Below, one piece after another: positions 23,301 to 34,829 of a stretch of DNA of 64,000 nt (position 1 is its first letter; each line of letters starts with the position of its first letter). The stretch lies in NCBI GenBank assembly GCA_032433765.1, contig JAVIAB010000008.1, positions 40,105,236 to 40,169,235 on the forward strand, written 5' to 3'. Origin of the DNA: Megaustenia siamemsis (lineage: Eukaryota > Mollusca > Gastropoda > Stylommatophora > Ariophantidae). The notes under the pieces are model-generated. The model was given only the letters and a program-made list of their open reading frames with translations, did not search any database and had not been told where the DNA came from. The translations under genes and the position numbers were made by a program.

Positions 23301-26300
23301 GTTTGTCTGATTGCTCCGTGGTCGCAGGTGCTAGTACAGACCACTAAGTTTGTCTGATTGTTCCGTGGTCGCAGGTGCTAGTACAGACCACTAAGTTTGT
23401 CTGATTGCTCCGTGGTCGCAGGTGCTAGTACAGACCAATAAGTTTGTCTGATTGCTCCGTGGTTGCAGATTCTAGTACAGACCTTAAAGTTTGACTGACT
23501 ACTCCGTGGTCGCAGGTGCTAGTACAGACCACTAAGTTTGTCTTATTGCTCCGTGGTTGCAGATGCTAGTACAGACCACTAAGTTTGTGTTATTGTTCTG
23601 TGGTCGCAGATGCTAGTACAGACCACTAAGTTTGTCTGATTGCTCCGTGGTCGCAGGTGCTAGTACAGACCACTAAGTTTGTCTGATTGCTCCGTGGTAG
23701 CAGGTGCTAGTACAGACCACTAAGTTTGTCTGATTGCTCCGTGGTCGCAGGTGCTAGTACAGACCACTAAGTTTGTCTGATTGCTCCGTGGTCGCAGGTG
23801 CTAGTACAGACCACTAAATTTGTCTTATTGCTCCGTGGTCGCAGGTGCTAGTACAGACCACTAAGTTTGTCTGATTACTCGGTGGTGGCAGGTGTAAGTA
23901 TACAACACTAGGTTTGTCTGATTGCTCCGTGGTCGCAGGTGCTAGTACAGACCACTAAGTTTGTCTTATTACTCCGTGGTCGCAGATTCTAGTACAGACC
24001 ACTAAGTTTGTCTTATTGCTCCGTGGTCGCAGATTCTAGTACAGACCACTAGTTTGTCTGATTGCTCCGTGGTCGCAGGTGCTAGTACAGACCACTAAGT
24101 TTGTCTGATTGCTCCGTGGTCGCAGGTGCTAGTACAGACCACTAAGTTTGTCTGATTGCTCCGTGGTCGCAGGTGCTAGTACAGACCACTAAGTTTGTCT
24201 GATTGCTCCGTGGTCGCAGGTGCTAGTACAGACCACTAAGTTTGTCTTATTGCTCCGTGGTCGCAGATTCTAGTACAGACCACTAGTTTGTCTGATTGCT
24301 CCGTGGTCGCAGGTGCTAGTACAGACCACTAAGTTTGTCTGATTGCTCCGTGGTTGCAGATTCTAGTACAGACCTTAAAGTTTGACTGACTACTCCGTGG
24401 TCGCAGGTGCTAGTACAGACCACTAAGTTTGTCTTATTGCTTCGTGGTTGCAGATGCTAGTACAGACCACTAAGTTTGTCTTATTGTTCTGTGGTCGCAG
24501 ATGCTAGTACAGACCACTAAGTTTGTCTGATTGCTCCGTGGTCGCAGGTGCTAGTACAGACCACTAAGTTTGTCTGATTGCTCCGTGGTAGCAGGTGCTA
24601 GTACAGACCACTAAGTTTGTCTGATTGCTCCGTGGTCGCAGGTGCTAGTACAGACCACTAAGTTTGTCTGATTGCTCCGTGGTCGCAGGTGCTAGTACAG
24701 ACCACTAAATTTGTCTTATTGCTCCGTGGTCGCAGGTGCTAGTACAGACCACTAAGTTTGTCTGATTACTCGGTGGTGGCAGGTGTAAGTATACAACACT
24801 AGGTTTGTCTGATTGCTCCGTGGTCGCAGGTGCTAGTACAGACCACTAAGTTTGTCTTATTACTCCGTGGTCGCAGATTCTAGTACAGACCACTAGTTTG
24901 TCTGATTGCTCCGTGGTCGCAGGTGCTAGTACAGACCACTAAGTTTGTCTGATTGCTCCGTGGTCGCAGGTGCTAGTACAGACCACTAAGTTTGTCTGAT
25001 TGCTCCGTGGTCGCAGGTGCTAGTACAGACCACTAAGTTTGTCTGATTGCTCCGTGGTCGCAGGTGCTAGTACAGACCACTAAATTTGTCTTATTGCTCC
25101 GTGGTCGCAGGTGCTAGTACAGACCACTAAGTTTGTCTGATTACTCGGTGGTGGCAGGTGCTAGTATAGACCACTAGATTTGTCTGATTGCTCCGTGGTC
25201 GCAGGTGCTAGTACAGACCACTAAGTTTGTTTTATTACTCCGTGGTCGCAGATTCTAGTACAGACCACTAAGTTTGTCTGATTGCTCCGTGGTCGCAGGT
25301 GCTAGTACAGACCACTAAGTTTGTCTGATTGTTCCGTGGTCGCAGGTGCTAGTACAGACCACTAAGTTTGTCTGATTGCTCCGTGGTCGCAGGTGCTAGT
25401 ACAGACCAATAAGTTTGTCTGATTGCTCCGTGGTTGCAGATTCTAGTACAGACCTTAAAGTTTGACTGACTACTCCGTGGTCGCAGGTGCTAGTACAGAC
25501 CACTAAGTTTGTCTTATTGCTCCGTGGTTGCAGATGCTAGTACAGACCACTAAGTTTGTCTTATTGTTCTGTGGTCGCAGATGCTAGTACAGACCACTAA
25601 GTTTGTCTGATTGCTCCGTGGTCGCAGGTGCTAGTACAGACCACTAAGTTTGTCTGATTGCTCCGTGGTAGCAGGTGCTAGTACAGACCACTAAGTTTGT
25701 CTGATTGCTCCGTGGTCGCAGGTGCTAGTACAGACCACTAAGTTTGTCTGATTGCTCCGTGGTCGCAGGTGCTAGTACAGACCACTAAATTTGTCTTATT
25801 GCTCCGTGGTCGCAGGTGCTAGTACAGACCACTAAGTTTGTCTGATTACTCGGTGGTGGCAGGTGTAAGTATACAACACTAGGTTTGTCTGATTGCTCCG
25901 TGGTCGCAGGTGCTAGTACAGACCACTAAGTTTGTCTTATTACTCCGTGGTCGCAGATTCTAGTACAGACCACTAGTTTGTCTGATTGCTCCGTGGTCGC
26001 AGGTGCTAGTACAGACCACTAAGTTTGTCTGATTGCTCCGTGGTCGCAGGTGCTAGTACAGACCACTAAGTTTGTCTGATTGCTCCGTGGTCGCAGGTGC
26101 TAGTACAGACCACTAAGTTTGTCTTATTGCTCCGTGGTCGCAGGTGCTAGTACAGACCACTAAGTTTGTCTTATTGCTACGTGGTCGCAGGTGCTAGTAC
26201 AGACCACTAAGTTTGTTTTATTACTCCGTGGTCGCAGATTCTAGTACAGACCACTAAGTTTGTCTGATTGCTCCGTGGTCGCAGGTGCTAATACAGACCA

Positions 26301-26483
26301 CTAAGTTTGTCTGATTGCTCCGTGGTCGCAGGTGCTAGTACAGACCACTAAGTTTGTCTTATTGCTTCGTGGTTGCAGATGCTAGTACAGACCACTAAGT
26401 TTGTCTTATTGCTTCGTGGTTGCAGATGCTAGTACAGACCACTAAGTTTGTCTTATTGTTCTGTGGTCGCAGATGCTAGTACA
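20338..26483. repeat. 47-bp satellite array, main block
   Basis: About 130 tandem units of 47 bp built on GACCACTAAGTTTGTCTGAT and TGCTCCGTGGTCGCAGGTGC. Each unit has a 6-bp dyad, GACCAC...GTGGTC. Marker variants recur in the same order. ACCTTAAAGTTTGACTGAC occurs at 22411, 23481, 24372 and 25452, and GTGTAAGTATACAACAC at about 22822, 23892, 24783 and 25863. The spacings are 1070, 891 and 1080 bp, giving a higher-order period of about 1.96-1.97 kb from 22.4 kb rightwards. The left part (20.3-22.3 kb) is not so ordered. Confidence 0.97.
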
Positions 26484-26808
26484 GACCCCTAAGTCTGTCT
26501 TAGTGCTTCACAGTGACAAGTGCTACTAAAGACCGCTAAATCTGTCTTAGTGCTTCACAGTGACAAGTGCTACTATAGACCGCTAAGTCTGTCTTAGTGC
26601 TTCACAGTGACAAGTGCTACTATAGACCGCTAAGTCTGTCTTAGTGCTTCACAGTGACAAGTTCTACTATAGACCGCTAAGTCTGTCTTAGTGCTTCACA
26701 GTGACAAGTACTACTATAGACCGCTAAGTCTGTCTTAGTGCTTCACAGTGACAAGTGCTACTATAGACCGCAAAGTATGTCTGGGTGTTCCGCAGTAGCA
26801 ATTGTTAG
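26484..26808. repeat. Diverged 47-bp satellite subfamily at right edge
   Basis: About seven units of the same 47-bp length but a different sequence (GACCGCTAAGTCTGTCTTAG, then TGCTTCACAGTGACAAGTGC). They are nearly identical to each other and clearly diverged from the main block. They form the boundary next to the RNase H exon. Confidence 0.93.
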
Positions 26809-26929
26809 TCTCTGAAATCTACTTAGTAACGTTGTATTAGAAGCCATAAGATCGTATTCTAACTCTGAAGATCTTGGTCTGCTCATGATTTTTGAGTTAT
26901 TTTATATTGTCTTGTTCTGTTGAGTACAG

Positions 26930-27304
26930 GGAAATGAAACAGCGGATAGATTGGCTAGCTGCACTATTATTGCGGACGGTCAACCAATAGATCGGGCGGA
27001 TATCAGCAATGCCCTCCGAGATGTGGGAAGGGCACAGGACTTCGACAATCATGAGTCCACGTTACACCTTCGGATGAAGGGGATGGGAGTTAAGATGGGC
27101 ACAGCCAGGAACGAGAAACTTAGTGGGCGTATAAGAAGACTTATCAACCAACACAGAACTGGAGTCGTCAGTCGCTGGACACTGCGAGACTTGCTGAGGA
27201 GGGGATCTGAGCACCTATGGGCATATTCGAAGTGCAATGATGACCCGCAAATAACTCAATTTGCTCTGGTTGGTATTTTCGGTACAGTGTTTAGCGTTCT
27301 ATGA
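26930..27304 (+). pseudogene. RNase H C-terminal tail, exon-like
   Basis: The frame opens at GGA (26930), directly after an acceptor-like tract ending GTTGAGTACAG, and reads GNETADRLAS. This is the last helix of a reverse-transcriptase-type RNase H domain, where the conserved D sits in GNE-AD. It continues QPIDRADISNALRDVGRAQD, then RRLINQHRTGVVSRWTL and HLWAYSKCNDD, a zinc-knuckle-like ending with only one clear Cys. The upstream catalytic part of RNase H is missing, replaced by satellite. Either an intron-containing retroelement-derived gene was cut by the satellite, or it is a decayed element whose acceptor is chance. Confidence 0.6.
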
Positions 27305-27864
27305 TTTATATGATATAGCGAAGAATGATTCCCATTTTATGTTTCAGGAATGGCCGTATTTCTCTAAATATAAATATTACAATTTCTAAAACACTTATTT
27401 AATGACTAAATCTGTTTATTTTAATACAAGTATTACATTGTCATTAGTTCTTCTCTCGGCATCAGTCCGACAAAGCAGTCAGTGACAGATACGTCTTGTA
27501 GTGTTTAAGAAGGGCCGCAGTATAATATCCTATCATTGATCATCTTTTGGAGGGTGTCCCAAGTCTATCTGTCACTATTGATCTGTTTACACCACACATC
27601 GCAATGATGTTCTTGGCCCGCCTTTCTGTCGATTTCACTAAGAATCCACAATATAGCCATTTCTATTATTGTTTTTTTTTTTTTTACAATCTTTTCTCAA
27701 CATTTAATTTACCCAGCTCCATATCCTGCCTGTTGTCGATGTGTACATCAACTTTTCGTTGCACCTTTTGAGCAGTTTTTGCTTTGTTTACTATTTTTAG
27801 GGGGACAATTGACCAAAATATATACATTATTATGCATCCTCAAATAGTCAAATCATATCTATCT
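27305..27864. other. No feature recognised
   Basis: AT-rich sequence with a T-run at 27668-27687 and no supported feature. Confidence 0.5.
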
Positions 27865-27990
27865 ATCTATTGTCCTTTCGAGCCAAAGACGGCACATAGG
27901 GCAGAACCACAATCTCAAAAACATAAACCTTGCGTGCCAAAATGGCACATATTGCAGAGATCACTGCTTCTAAAATCTATGGTTCTCTTT
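27865..27990 (-). mobile_element. LINE B 3' UTR and tail, solo
   Basis: ATCTATCTATCTATTG followed by CCTTTCGAGCC and GGCACATAGGGC repeats the tail and 3' UTR of LINE B with no coding part. It is either an extreme 5' truncation or a related short element. Confidence 0.6.
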
Positions 27991-28289
27991 CCAGAACAAT
28001 ACTTTTTACAATGACAGCTTGTCAAGCCATCAATCAACCTCTTTAGTCGCCTCTTAGGACATGGGTGAAGGTCACAGTGTCACTATTCTTTACTTCCCTC
28101 ATAATGAAGACGACCCTGTTAATTGCAAATAGCACGTTCGCACATAGCGCATTCATTCAATGAGACCATTTTGAATGTATGATCTATACAGACGGTTGGA
28201 AGCAAAACATTGTCTATCTATGGCAGCGGCTGCAACCACTGAAACTGTTGGGCTGAGTGCTTACTCATCCCTACTTCTTCTTTTTCTTC

Positions 28290-28500
28290 TCTCTTCTACC
28301 TTTCAGCTCCCTGTGGAGCATAGGTCATCAACAAACACTTTCCAAGTCGTTCTGTTTTTGCCATTCTTTTAAGATCATTCCATGTCTTCCCCATCATCTT
28401 CATCTCTGCTTCTATCTGTCTTCTCCAAGAATTCCTTGGTCTTCCTCTTTGTCTTTTCCCCTGGGAATTCCAAAAAAGGGCATGTTACTCTCCCTTACTC
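28290..28500 (-). mobile_element. LINE D 3' end
   Basis: Minus-strand LINE D terminus. The plus strand shows CAACAAACACTTTCCAAGTC and TTTTAAGATCATTCCATGTC, the complement of the WKVFVEDLC and WNDLKRMA coding blocks. It continues to a K-RQRGKPKN-like block at 28470. Left end at the GGAGC/AAAGG motif near 28310. Confidence 0.85.
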
Positions 28501-29291
28501 AAGCTAAATTTGAACGACAGTTCCTGCAGTAGAATGAACACAGCAAATTTGAATTGTAAGGTTTCCCCTCTTTTTTTCTCTCTTGCCTCTTTTATTTTCT
28601 AACAATTCCTTTATTTCATTTCCGAATGCTGTACTGTTTCGTATCTTTCTCTTCCACATTATACATCTTGGGATGGATTTCTCTGAGTTCTCCTTACAAA
28701 TGGACAAGTCTCCTCTCACAGACGCCTTGTAGACATCTGATCTCTCTGTACTAAAAGTTCTACATTCAATATTTACCCAATGATCGATTTTAATATGAAT
28801 AGGGGTTCATTCGAGACAAAATGCTACAGAAATATCCTTAGCATGTTTTGGTTAATGAAAAACTGCAATGAAGACATATTGATTGACCTCTGTATTTGGG
28901 AAATAACTGACTTACAGATGTCATGCCGTGTTACAATATGTATATGACTATTAAAGAGTTAATAAAAGTTTAACTGAAGTCTTTTGCAACATTTTTGGTG
29001 ACAAGATTCATTTTTTTATTATTAGATATGAAGGAATTTAATTCCATTTTTAGTATTTACTCACATGAAAACATATCTACAAAAGATTCAAAATTACATT
29101 AAAGTTTAACGTTTCTAAAGTTAATTAATTAAATTAAAACATTTTTTAAAACATCGTTGTTTTATAGTGAAATGTAAATACTGATGAATCAATGTGGGTT
29201 TGTTGAGAGATGTAGTAAACAGAAAGGAAATAAGAATATGGGTATAATGTTACAGTTCTAGCTCTTATGACATTATTTAATTATATATTTT
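28501..29291. other. No feature recognised
   Basis: Strongly AT-rich. No coding run or RNA gene seen. Confidence 0.5.
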
Positions 29292-30845
29292 CTATCAGTA
29301 CTGAGAATTGGAGAAGGTTAACGAGGTATGTTAATAGAGAGAATTGGAGAAGGGTGGGCATATCTGTTAGTAGAAAGAATTGGACAAGTTTGGGGAGGTC
29401 TGTTAGTAGAAAGAATTGGAGAAGTTTGGGGAGGTCTGTTAGTAGAAAGAATTGGAGAAGTTTGGGGAGGTCTGTTAATAGAGAGAATTGGAGAAAGTTA
29501 GGGAGGTCTTTTAGTAGAAAGAATTGGAGAAGGTTGGGGAGATCTGTTAGCATAAAGAATTGGAGAAGGTTGGGGAGGTCTTTTAGTAGAAAGAATTGGC
29601 GACGTTTGGGAAGGTCTTTTAGTAGAAAGAATTGGCGACGTTTGGGAAGGTCTTTTAGTAGAAAGAATTGGAGAAGGTTGGGGAGATATGTAAGTAGAAA
29701 GAATTGGAGAAGGTTGGGGAGATCTGATAGTATAAAGAATTGGAGAAGGTTGGGGAGGTGTTTTAGTAGAAAGAATTGGAGAAGGTTGGGGAGTCTTTTA
29801 GTAGAAAGAATTGAAGAAGTTTGGGGAGGTCTGTTAGTAGAGAGAATTGGAGAAGGTTGACGGGATCTGTTAGTAGAGAGAATTGGAGAATGTTGGGGAG
29901 ATCTGTTAGTAGAGAGAATTAGAGAAGGTTGGCGGGATCTGTTAGTAGAAAGAATTGGAGAACGTTGGGGAGATATGTTAGTAGACAGAATTGGAGAAGG
30001 TTGACGGGATCTGTTAGTAGAAAGAATTGGAGAACGTTGGGGAGATATGTTAGTAGACAGAATTGGAGAAGGTTGACGGAATCTGTTAGTAGAGAGAATT
30101 GGAAAACGTTGGGGAGATCTGTTAGTAGAGATAATTGGAGAAGGTTGGGGAGATCTGTTAGTAGAGATAATTGGAGAAGGTTGGGAGGTCTGTTAGTAGA
30201 GATAATTGGAGAAGGTTGGGGAGGTCTGTTAGTAGAGATAATTGGAGAAGGTTGGGGAGATCTGTTAGTAGAGATAATTGGAGAAGGTTGGGGAGGTCTG
30301 TTAGTAGAGAGAATTGGAGAAGGTTGTGGAGGTCTGTTAGTAGAGAGAATTGGAGACGTTTGACTAGGACTCTTAGTAGAAAGAATAGGAGAAGGTTGAC
30401 GGGATCTGTTAGTAGAGAGAATTGGAGAACGTTGGGAAGATCTGTTAGTAGAAAGAATTGGAGAAGTTTGGAGAGATCTATTAGTAGAGAGAATTGGAGA
30501 AGATTGGGGAGATCTGTTAGTAGAGAGAATTGGAGAAGGTTGGGGAGATCTATTAGTAGAGAGAATTGGAGAAGATTGGGGAGGTCTGTTAGTAGAGAGA
30601 ATTGGAGAAGGTTGGGGAGGTCTGTTAGTAGAGAGAATTGGAGAAGGTTGGGGAGATCTGTTAGTAGAGAGAATTGGAGAAGGTTGGGGAGATCTGTTAG
30701 TAGAAAGAATTGGAGAAGGTTGGGGAGATCTGTTAGTAGAGAGAATTGGAGAAGGTTGGGGAGATCTGTCAGTAGAGAGAATTGGAGAAGGTTGATGTTG
30801 TCTGTCAGTTGAGATGATGGTAGAAAGTTGGCGATATCTGTAGAG
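29292..30845. repeat. 36-bp minisatellite with 12-codon open unit
   Basis: About 43 units of 36 bp (TTAGTAGAGAGAATTGGAGA, then AGGTTGGGGAGATCT). Since 36 is 12 codons, one plus-strand frame reads a SVSRENWRRLGR peptide again and again: 197 codons from 29267, then, after length changes, up to 213 codons ending 30812. Frame shifts at about 29790 and 30180 break a single frame. Most variation (E/K, G/R, V/F/I) is nonsynonymous, which argues for a non-coding minisatellite rather than a repeat protein. Confidence 0.95.
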
Positions 30846-31289
30846 CTGTAAAGACCCTCACCCCCCCCCCACCCCGAGTTTTGGGATAACGATGAAAAAG
30901 ATAAAGTTCTAGTGTAATAATTAAACTTGTAATTTTAGAGAGAAATAAAGAGCCAAACAAACAAAATTGTGACCAATGCGTAATTTGCAAAGATTGTCAC
31001 TAAAATGGTTTTATTCGTCCTGCTTTCTTTTTATAGAAACGTTGAGGCCAATATCTGTGAAAATATTGTACTTTGTTTTGCCTTCATTTGTATCTGTAGT
31101 ATTGAAACAGTAATATATGATTATAATGTACTATTTGTATTTCCTTTTTCTAGTTGTATAAATTATATCATTGTCTTTATTAGATAATAAAGAGTAATGG
31201 AACAATATTCTTTTTTTATCTTTTCACTGATACCTAAATGGTGTCGTGGTTAGAACAATATTTAAAATGGTAAAAATTTAAAAAAGAGT
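30846..31289. other. No feature recognised
   Basis: Includes a C-run at 30862-30876, otherwise AT-rich and unassigned. Confidence 0.5.
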
Positions 31290-31456
31290 TATATGTGGAA
31301 TATGGTCGGTATTGCGCCCGTGTCGGTTTAGTTTCCCAAAAAAATCCGGTATCCATTTAAGGCTGGGTGAACCTGGGAGCAATCGATCAGGACCGAACCC
31401 GACCTCTTGACCATAGTAATCCAATTCACTAACCACTGAGCTACAGTGGTTCTATT
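31290..31456 (-). mobile_element. SINE-A, 3'-truncated older copy
   Basis: Minus-strand SINE-A body and head (GGTCGGTATTGCGCCCGTGT; CACTAACCACTGAGCTA) without the 3' palindrome. The next SINE inserted beside it. Confidence 0.85.
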
Positions 31457-31469
31457 AAAATAGGTAAAT

Positions 31470-31719
31470 AGTAAAGTACCCCCGTCACGCCATGTGGCGT
31501 ATAGGGAAATATGGTGTTAGTGACCCTATATTTTACAGACCTTCAGCACATGATTTTTGGGGTAATGTGGTCGGTATTACGCCCGTGCTGCTTTACTTTC
31601 CCATAAAAAAATCCGGTACCCATTTAAGGATGGGTGAACCGGAAGCCGTCGGTTGGGATCGAACCCTACCCCTTGTCCTTTGTAGTCCAGTTCACTAACC
31701 ACTGAGCTATCGCGGCTCC
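31470..31719 (-). mobile_element. SINE-A, full-length recent insertion
   Basis: Complete and little diverged: 3' palindrome CGCCATGTGGCG, central GGTCGGTATTACGCCCGTG, intact B box (complement of GGGTTCGATCCC) and A box. A perfect 13-bp repeat AAAATAGGTAAAT flanks it (31457-31469 and 31720-31732). Confidence 0.93.
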
Positions 31720-31769
31720 AAAATAGGTAAATGAATGATTTAAATATCTGGCAACCTCAGCTGGTAGAT

Positions 31770-32210
31770 GTACAACATAAGTGAGATGCAGAATGGCTCA
31801 GGATAAAGCAGATTTCCAAAAAAATGAGGAAGATACTGTCCAAATTCATTTTTGACGAAGGAAAGAAGGAAAAGAGTTCTTAAATGTTATGTAGAGCCAG
31901 TCTTAACATATGAACGTGAATCATGGACAATAGAACAGCAGACAAGGAAATCACTTGAGGCTGTAGAAATGTGGTTTTACAGAAGAATGTTGAGAATACT
32001 ATGGACAATTAAGAAGAGTAATGAAAACGTTCTGAAAGAGGAGTTAATTTTCAATATTAGGAAGAAATAATTGTCATTTTTGGGGGCCATGTAATGAGAA
32101 AGGAACAATTGGAATATGTTGTGACAACCGGAAAAATTAAATGACGAAGAGATAGAGGGAAGCAAAGAGAAAAGATAACAGACAGCTTAAGAGAATTACT
32201 TGGCAGAAAG
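31770..32210 (+). mobile_element. LINE F fragment
   Basis: Plus-strand LINE F. Its translation has RRKRVLKCYVEPVLTYERES, WTIEQQTRKSLEAVEMWFYR and RRMLRILWTIKKSNENVLKE, in frame over about 73 codons, then decays. It stops inside the family consensus exactly where the 68-bp array begins. Confidence 0.88.
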
Positions 32211-32618
32211 TTTGCTCATCTGTTGGCTTCCCCTGATGTTATGTTTCATGGTGTTTCTGATATTCCACCAATCCAACGTTTGTTCATCTGTTGGCTTCCC
32301 CTGATGTTATGTTTCATAGTGTTTCTGATATTTCATCAATCCAACGTTTGCACATCTGTTGGCTTCCCCTGATGTTATGTTTCATAGTGTTTCTGATATT
32401 CCACCAATCCAACGTTTGTTCATATGTTGGCTTCCCTGATGTTATGTTTCATAGTGTTTCTGATATTCCATCAATCCAACGTTTGTTCATCTGTTGGCTT
32501 CCACTGCTGTTATGTTGCATAGTGTTTCTGATATTTTATCAATCCAACGTCTGTTCATCTGTTGGCTTCCACTGATGTTATGTTTCATAGTGTTTCTGAT
32601 ATTTCATCAAATCCAACA
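32211..32618. repeat. 68-bp tandem repeat
   Basis: Six units of 68 bp containing TTGTTCATCTGTTGGCTTCC and TGATGTTATGTTTCATAGTG. It abuts the broken LINE F directly. Confidence 0.93.
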
Positions 32619-32737
32619 CTTTCCGTGGAATACATAAAATATTGTTGTGGTGCTGAACAGCTGGTGGGCAGGAAACGAGTTGAATACAGTGTATGGCGGA
32701 AGTCTTACATAGAAGAACTTAGAGAACGAAAACAAAC

Positions 32738-33556
32738 TTTAGAACAACACAAAACTACTGACGTTAGATGAATAAAAAAAATTACTGGCGTTAGAATAAA
32801 CAAGTTTGACATTAGAACAGTACAAAACTAATGACGTTAGAACAAACAAGTTTGACATTAGAACAATACAAAACTACTGACGTTAGATGAATAAAAAAAA
32901 TTACTGGCGTTAGAATAAACAAATTTGACATTAGAACAGTACAAAACTAATGACGTTAGAAAAAAACAAGTTTGACATTAGAACAATACAAAACTACTGA
33001 CGTTAGAGCAATACAAAACTATTGACGTTAGAACAAACAAGTTTGACATTAGAACAATACAAACTACTGACGTTAGAGCAATACAAAACTATTGACATTA
33101 GAACAAACAAGTTTGACATTAGAACAATACAAAACTATTGACGTTAGAGCAAACAAGTTTGACATTAAAACAATACAAAACTATTGACGTTAGAGCAAAC
33201 AAGTTTGACATTAGAACAATACAAAACTATTGACGTTAGAACAAACAAGTTTGACATTAGAACAATACAAAACTACTGACGTTAGAGCAATACAAAACTA
33301 TTGACGTTAGAGCAATGCAAAACTACTGACGTTAGAACAATGCAAAACTCGTGACGTTATAAGAATGCAAAACTCTTGATGTTAAAACAAATAAAACTAC
33401 TGACGTTGGAACATTATAAATTATCTGACGTTAAAACAAAATGCAAAACTATTGACTTTAGAACAATACAAAACTAGTGACGTTGGAACAATACAAAACA
33501 ATTGACGTTAGAACTATGCAAAACTATCAACGTTAGAACAATACACAACTACTGAC
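32738..33556. repeat. Compound 22/46-bp minisatellite
   Basis: Tandem repeat of two related half units, AACAAGTTTGACATTAGAAC and AATACAAAACTACTGACGTT, combined as 46-bp dimers in the left and middle and as 22-25-bp single units towards the right end. A-rich on the plus strand. Confidence 0.9.
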
Positions 33557-33683
33557 GCTTTTGTGACAAGCACTACTCTTAGAAAAATATATCCAGTACT
33601 CATTTCAGCGTGTTAGCAGGGTAGAGTTCTGCCATAGCAAAGGAGGAGTAAGAAGTCTCCTTTCCTCCGCTAGTCTTCGGGAC

Positions 33684-34609
33684 TCTACATCCATTGATAT
33701 AAAAAGAGGAGTAAGACGGGGATGCATCCTATCACCAAGCTTGTTCAATCTATACACTGAGCAAATCTTTAAAAACATCACATAGATGCCAGGCCTACAA
33801 ATTAATGGAAAGATAATCAATAACCTAAGATATGCTGACGATACTCTACTACTAGCAGAAAATCCTAATGATCTACAACAATTACTTAATGAAATAAACA
33901 TGACAAGCAAAAAATATGGACTAGATATGAATATCAAAAAGACTAAAACTATGATCATAAACAAAGAAAATACTCAAAACCCACAAGTGGATATCAAAAT
34001 TGAAGGATTAGACCTGGAGACAGTTCAGAACTACAACTACCTTGGACATACTATAACCAGTGATGGAAAAAGTACAACTGAAATAAACAAAAGAATAGAA
34101 ATGGCAAAAAGCAATTTTAATGTCATGAAAAACATACTAACATCAAATCAAATAACATCAGGGATAAAACTAAGAATAGCAAAATGTTACATCTTCTCAA
34201 TATTCCTGTATGGTGCAGAAACATGGACATTAGATAAGAAAACAGAACAGAGAATTGAAGCCTTTGAAATGTGGATGTATAGAAGAATAGGTAGAATTGG
34301 ATGGAAGGAAAAGAAAACAAACGATGAAGTTTTAAAAGAACTAAAAATGAAAAGAGAACTACTAAACACAATTCAAACAAGACAAATGCGATTTTTGGGC
34401 CATGTTAAAAGACACAACAGCCTACTAAAAGTAATCCTGGCGGGGAAAATACAAGGTAAAAGAGGCAGACCAAGACTAACATGGACGAGTAACATGAAAA
34501 GACGGACAAACCAGTCTATGACAACCTGTACCATCAAAGCAAGAGACAGAGCAGAATGGCGCTCCATGGTAGCCAACCTTCGTTGCGGACACGGCACTCG
34601 ATGATGTTG
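33684..34609 (+). mobile_element. LINE A, best-preserved copy (RT core to 3' end)
   Basis: A 5'-truncated LINE A. One frame runs from the first inserted base to the TGA at 34602, broken only by a TAG at 33783-33785. Order: GVRRGCILSPSLFN (RT nucleotide-binding region), LRYADD (catalytic aspartates), YNYLGHTITSDGK, YGAETWTLDKK, EMWMYRRIGRIGWKEKK, RQMRFLGHVKRHNS, GKRGRPRLTW and a final AEWRSMVANLR. This end is typical of RTE-like LINEs. A perfect 12-bp repeat AGTCTTCGGGAC flanks it (33672-33683 and 34610-34621). The endonuclease part is missing. Confidence 0.95.
33786..34604 (+). pseudogene. LINE A reverse transcriptase, C-terminal 272 codons
   Basis: The open run downstream of the TAG. It keeps the YADD active site near residue 20, the thumb-like region and the basic C-terminal tail. 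Lacking the fingers and endonuclease, it cannot act alone. The low decay (no stop in 272 codons) indicates a young insertion. Confidence 0.85.
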
Positions 34610-34829
34610 AGTCTTCGGGACACGCTTGGGCAAGGTGGAGCTCCCGTTTAGCCCCCCCCCCCTCCCTCTATCATGGTTATGTGAAGCCATTGGAGCAGGT
34701 GGTGGGTGGTGTTGTGGGAGCAGCCGACAGATAGTGCCGCATATGGTCCCCACTCCGCGATGGCAGACAGATGGTCTCATTTATAGAGACAATGAGAGCG
34801 ATCTCCGACTAGTAGTCACTCCTAAAAAA

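Noticed and set aside
20338..26808. CRISPR-like regular repeat array
   Set aside because: The 47-bp units are contiguous with no unique spacers, and the setting is eukaryotic.
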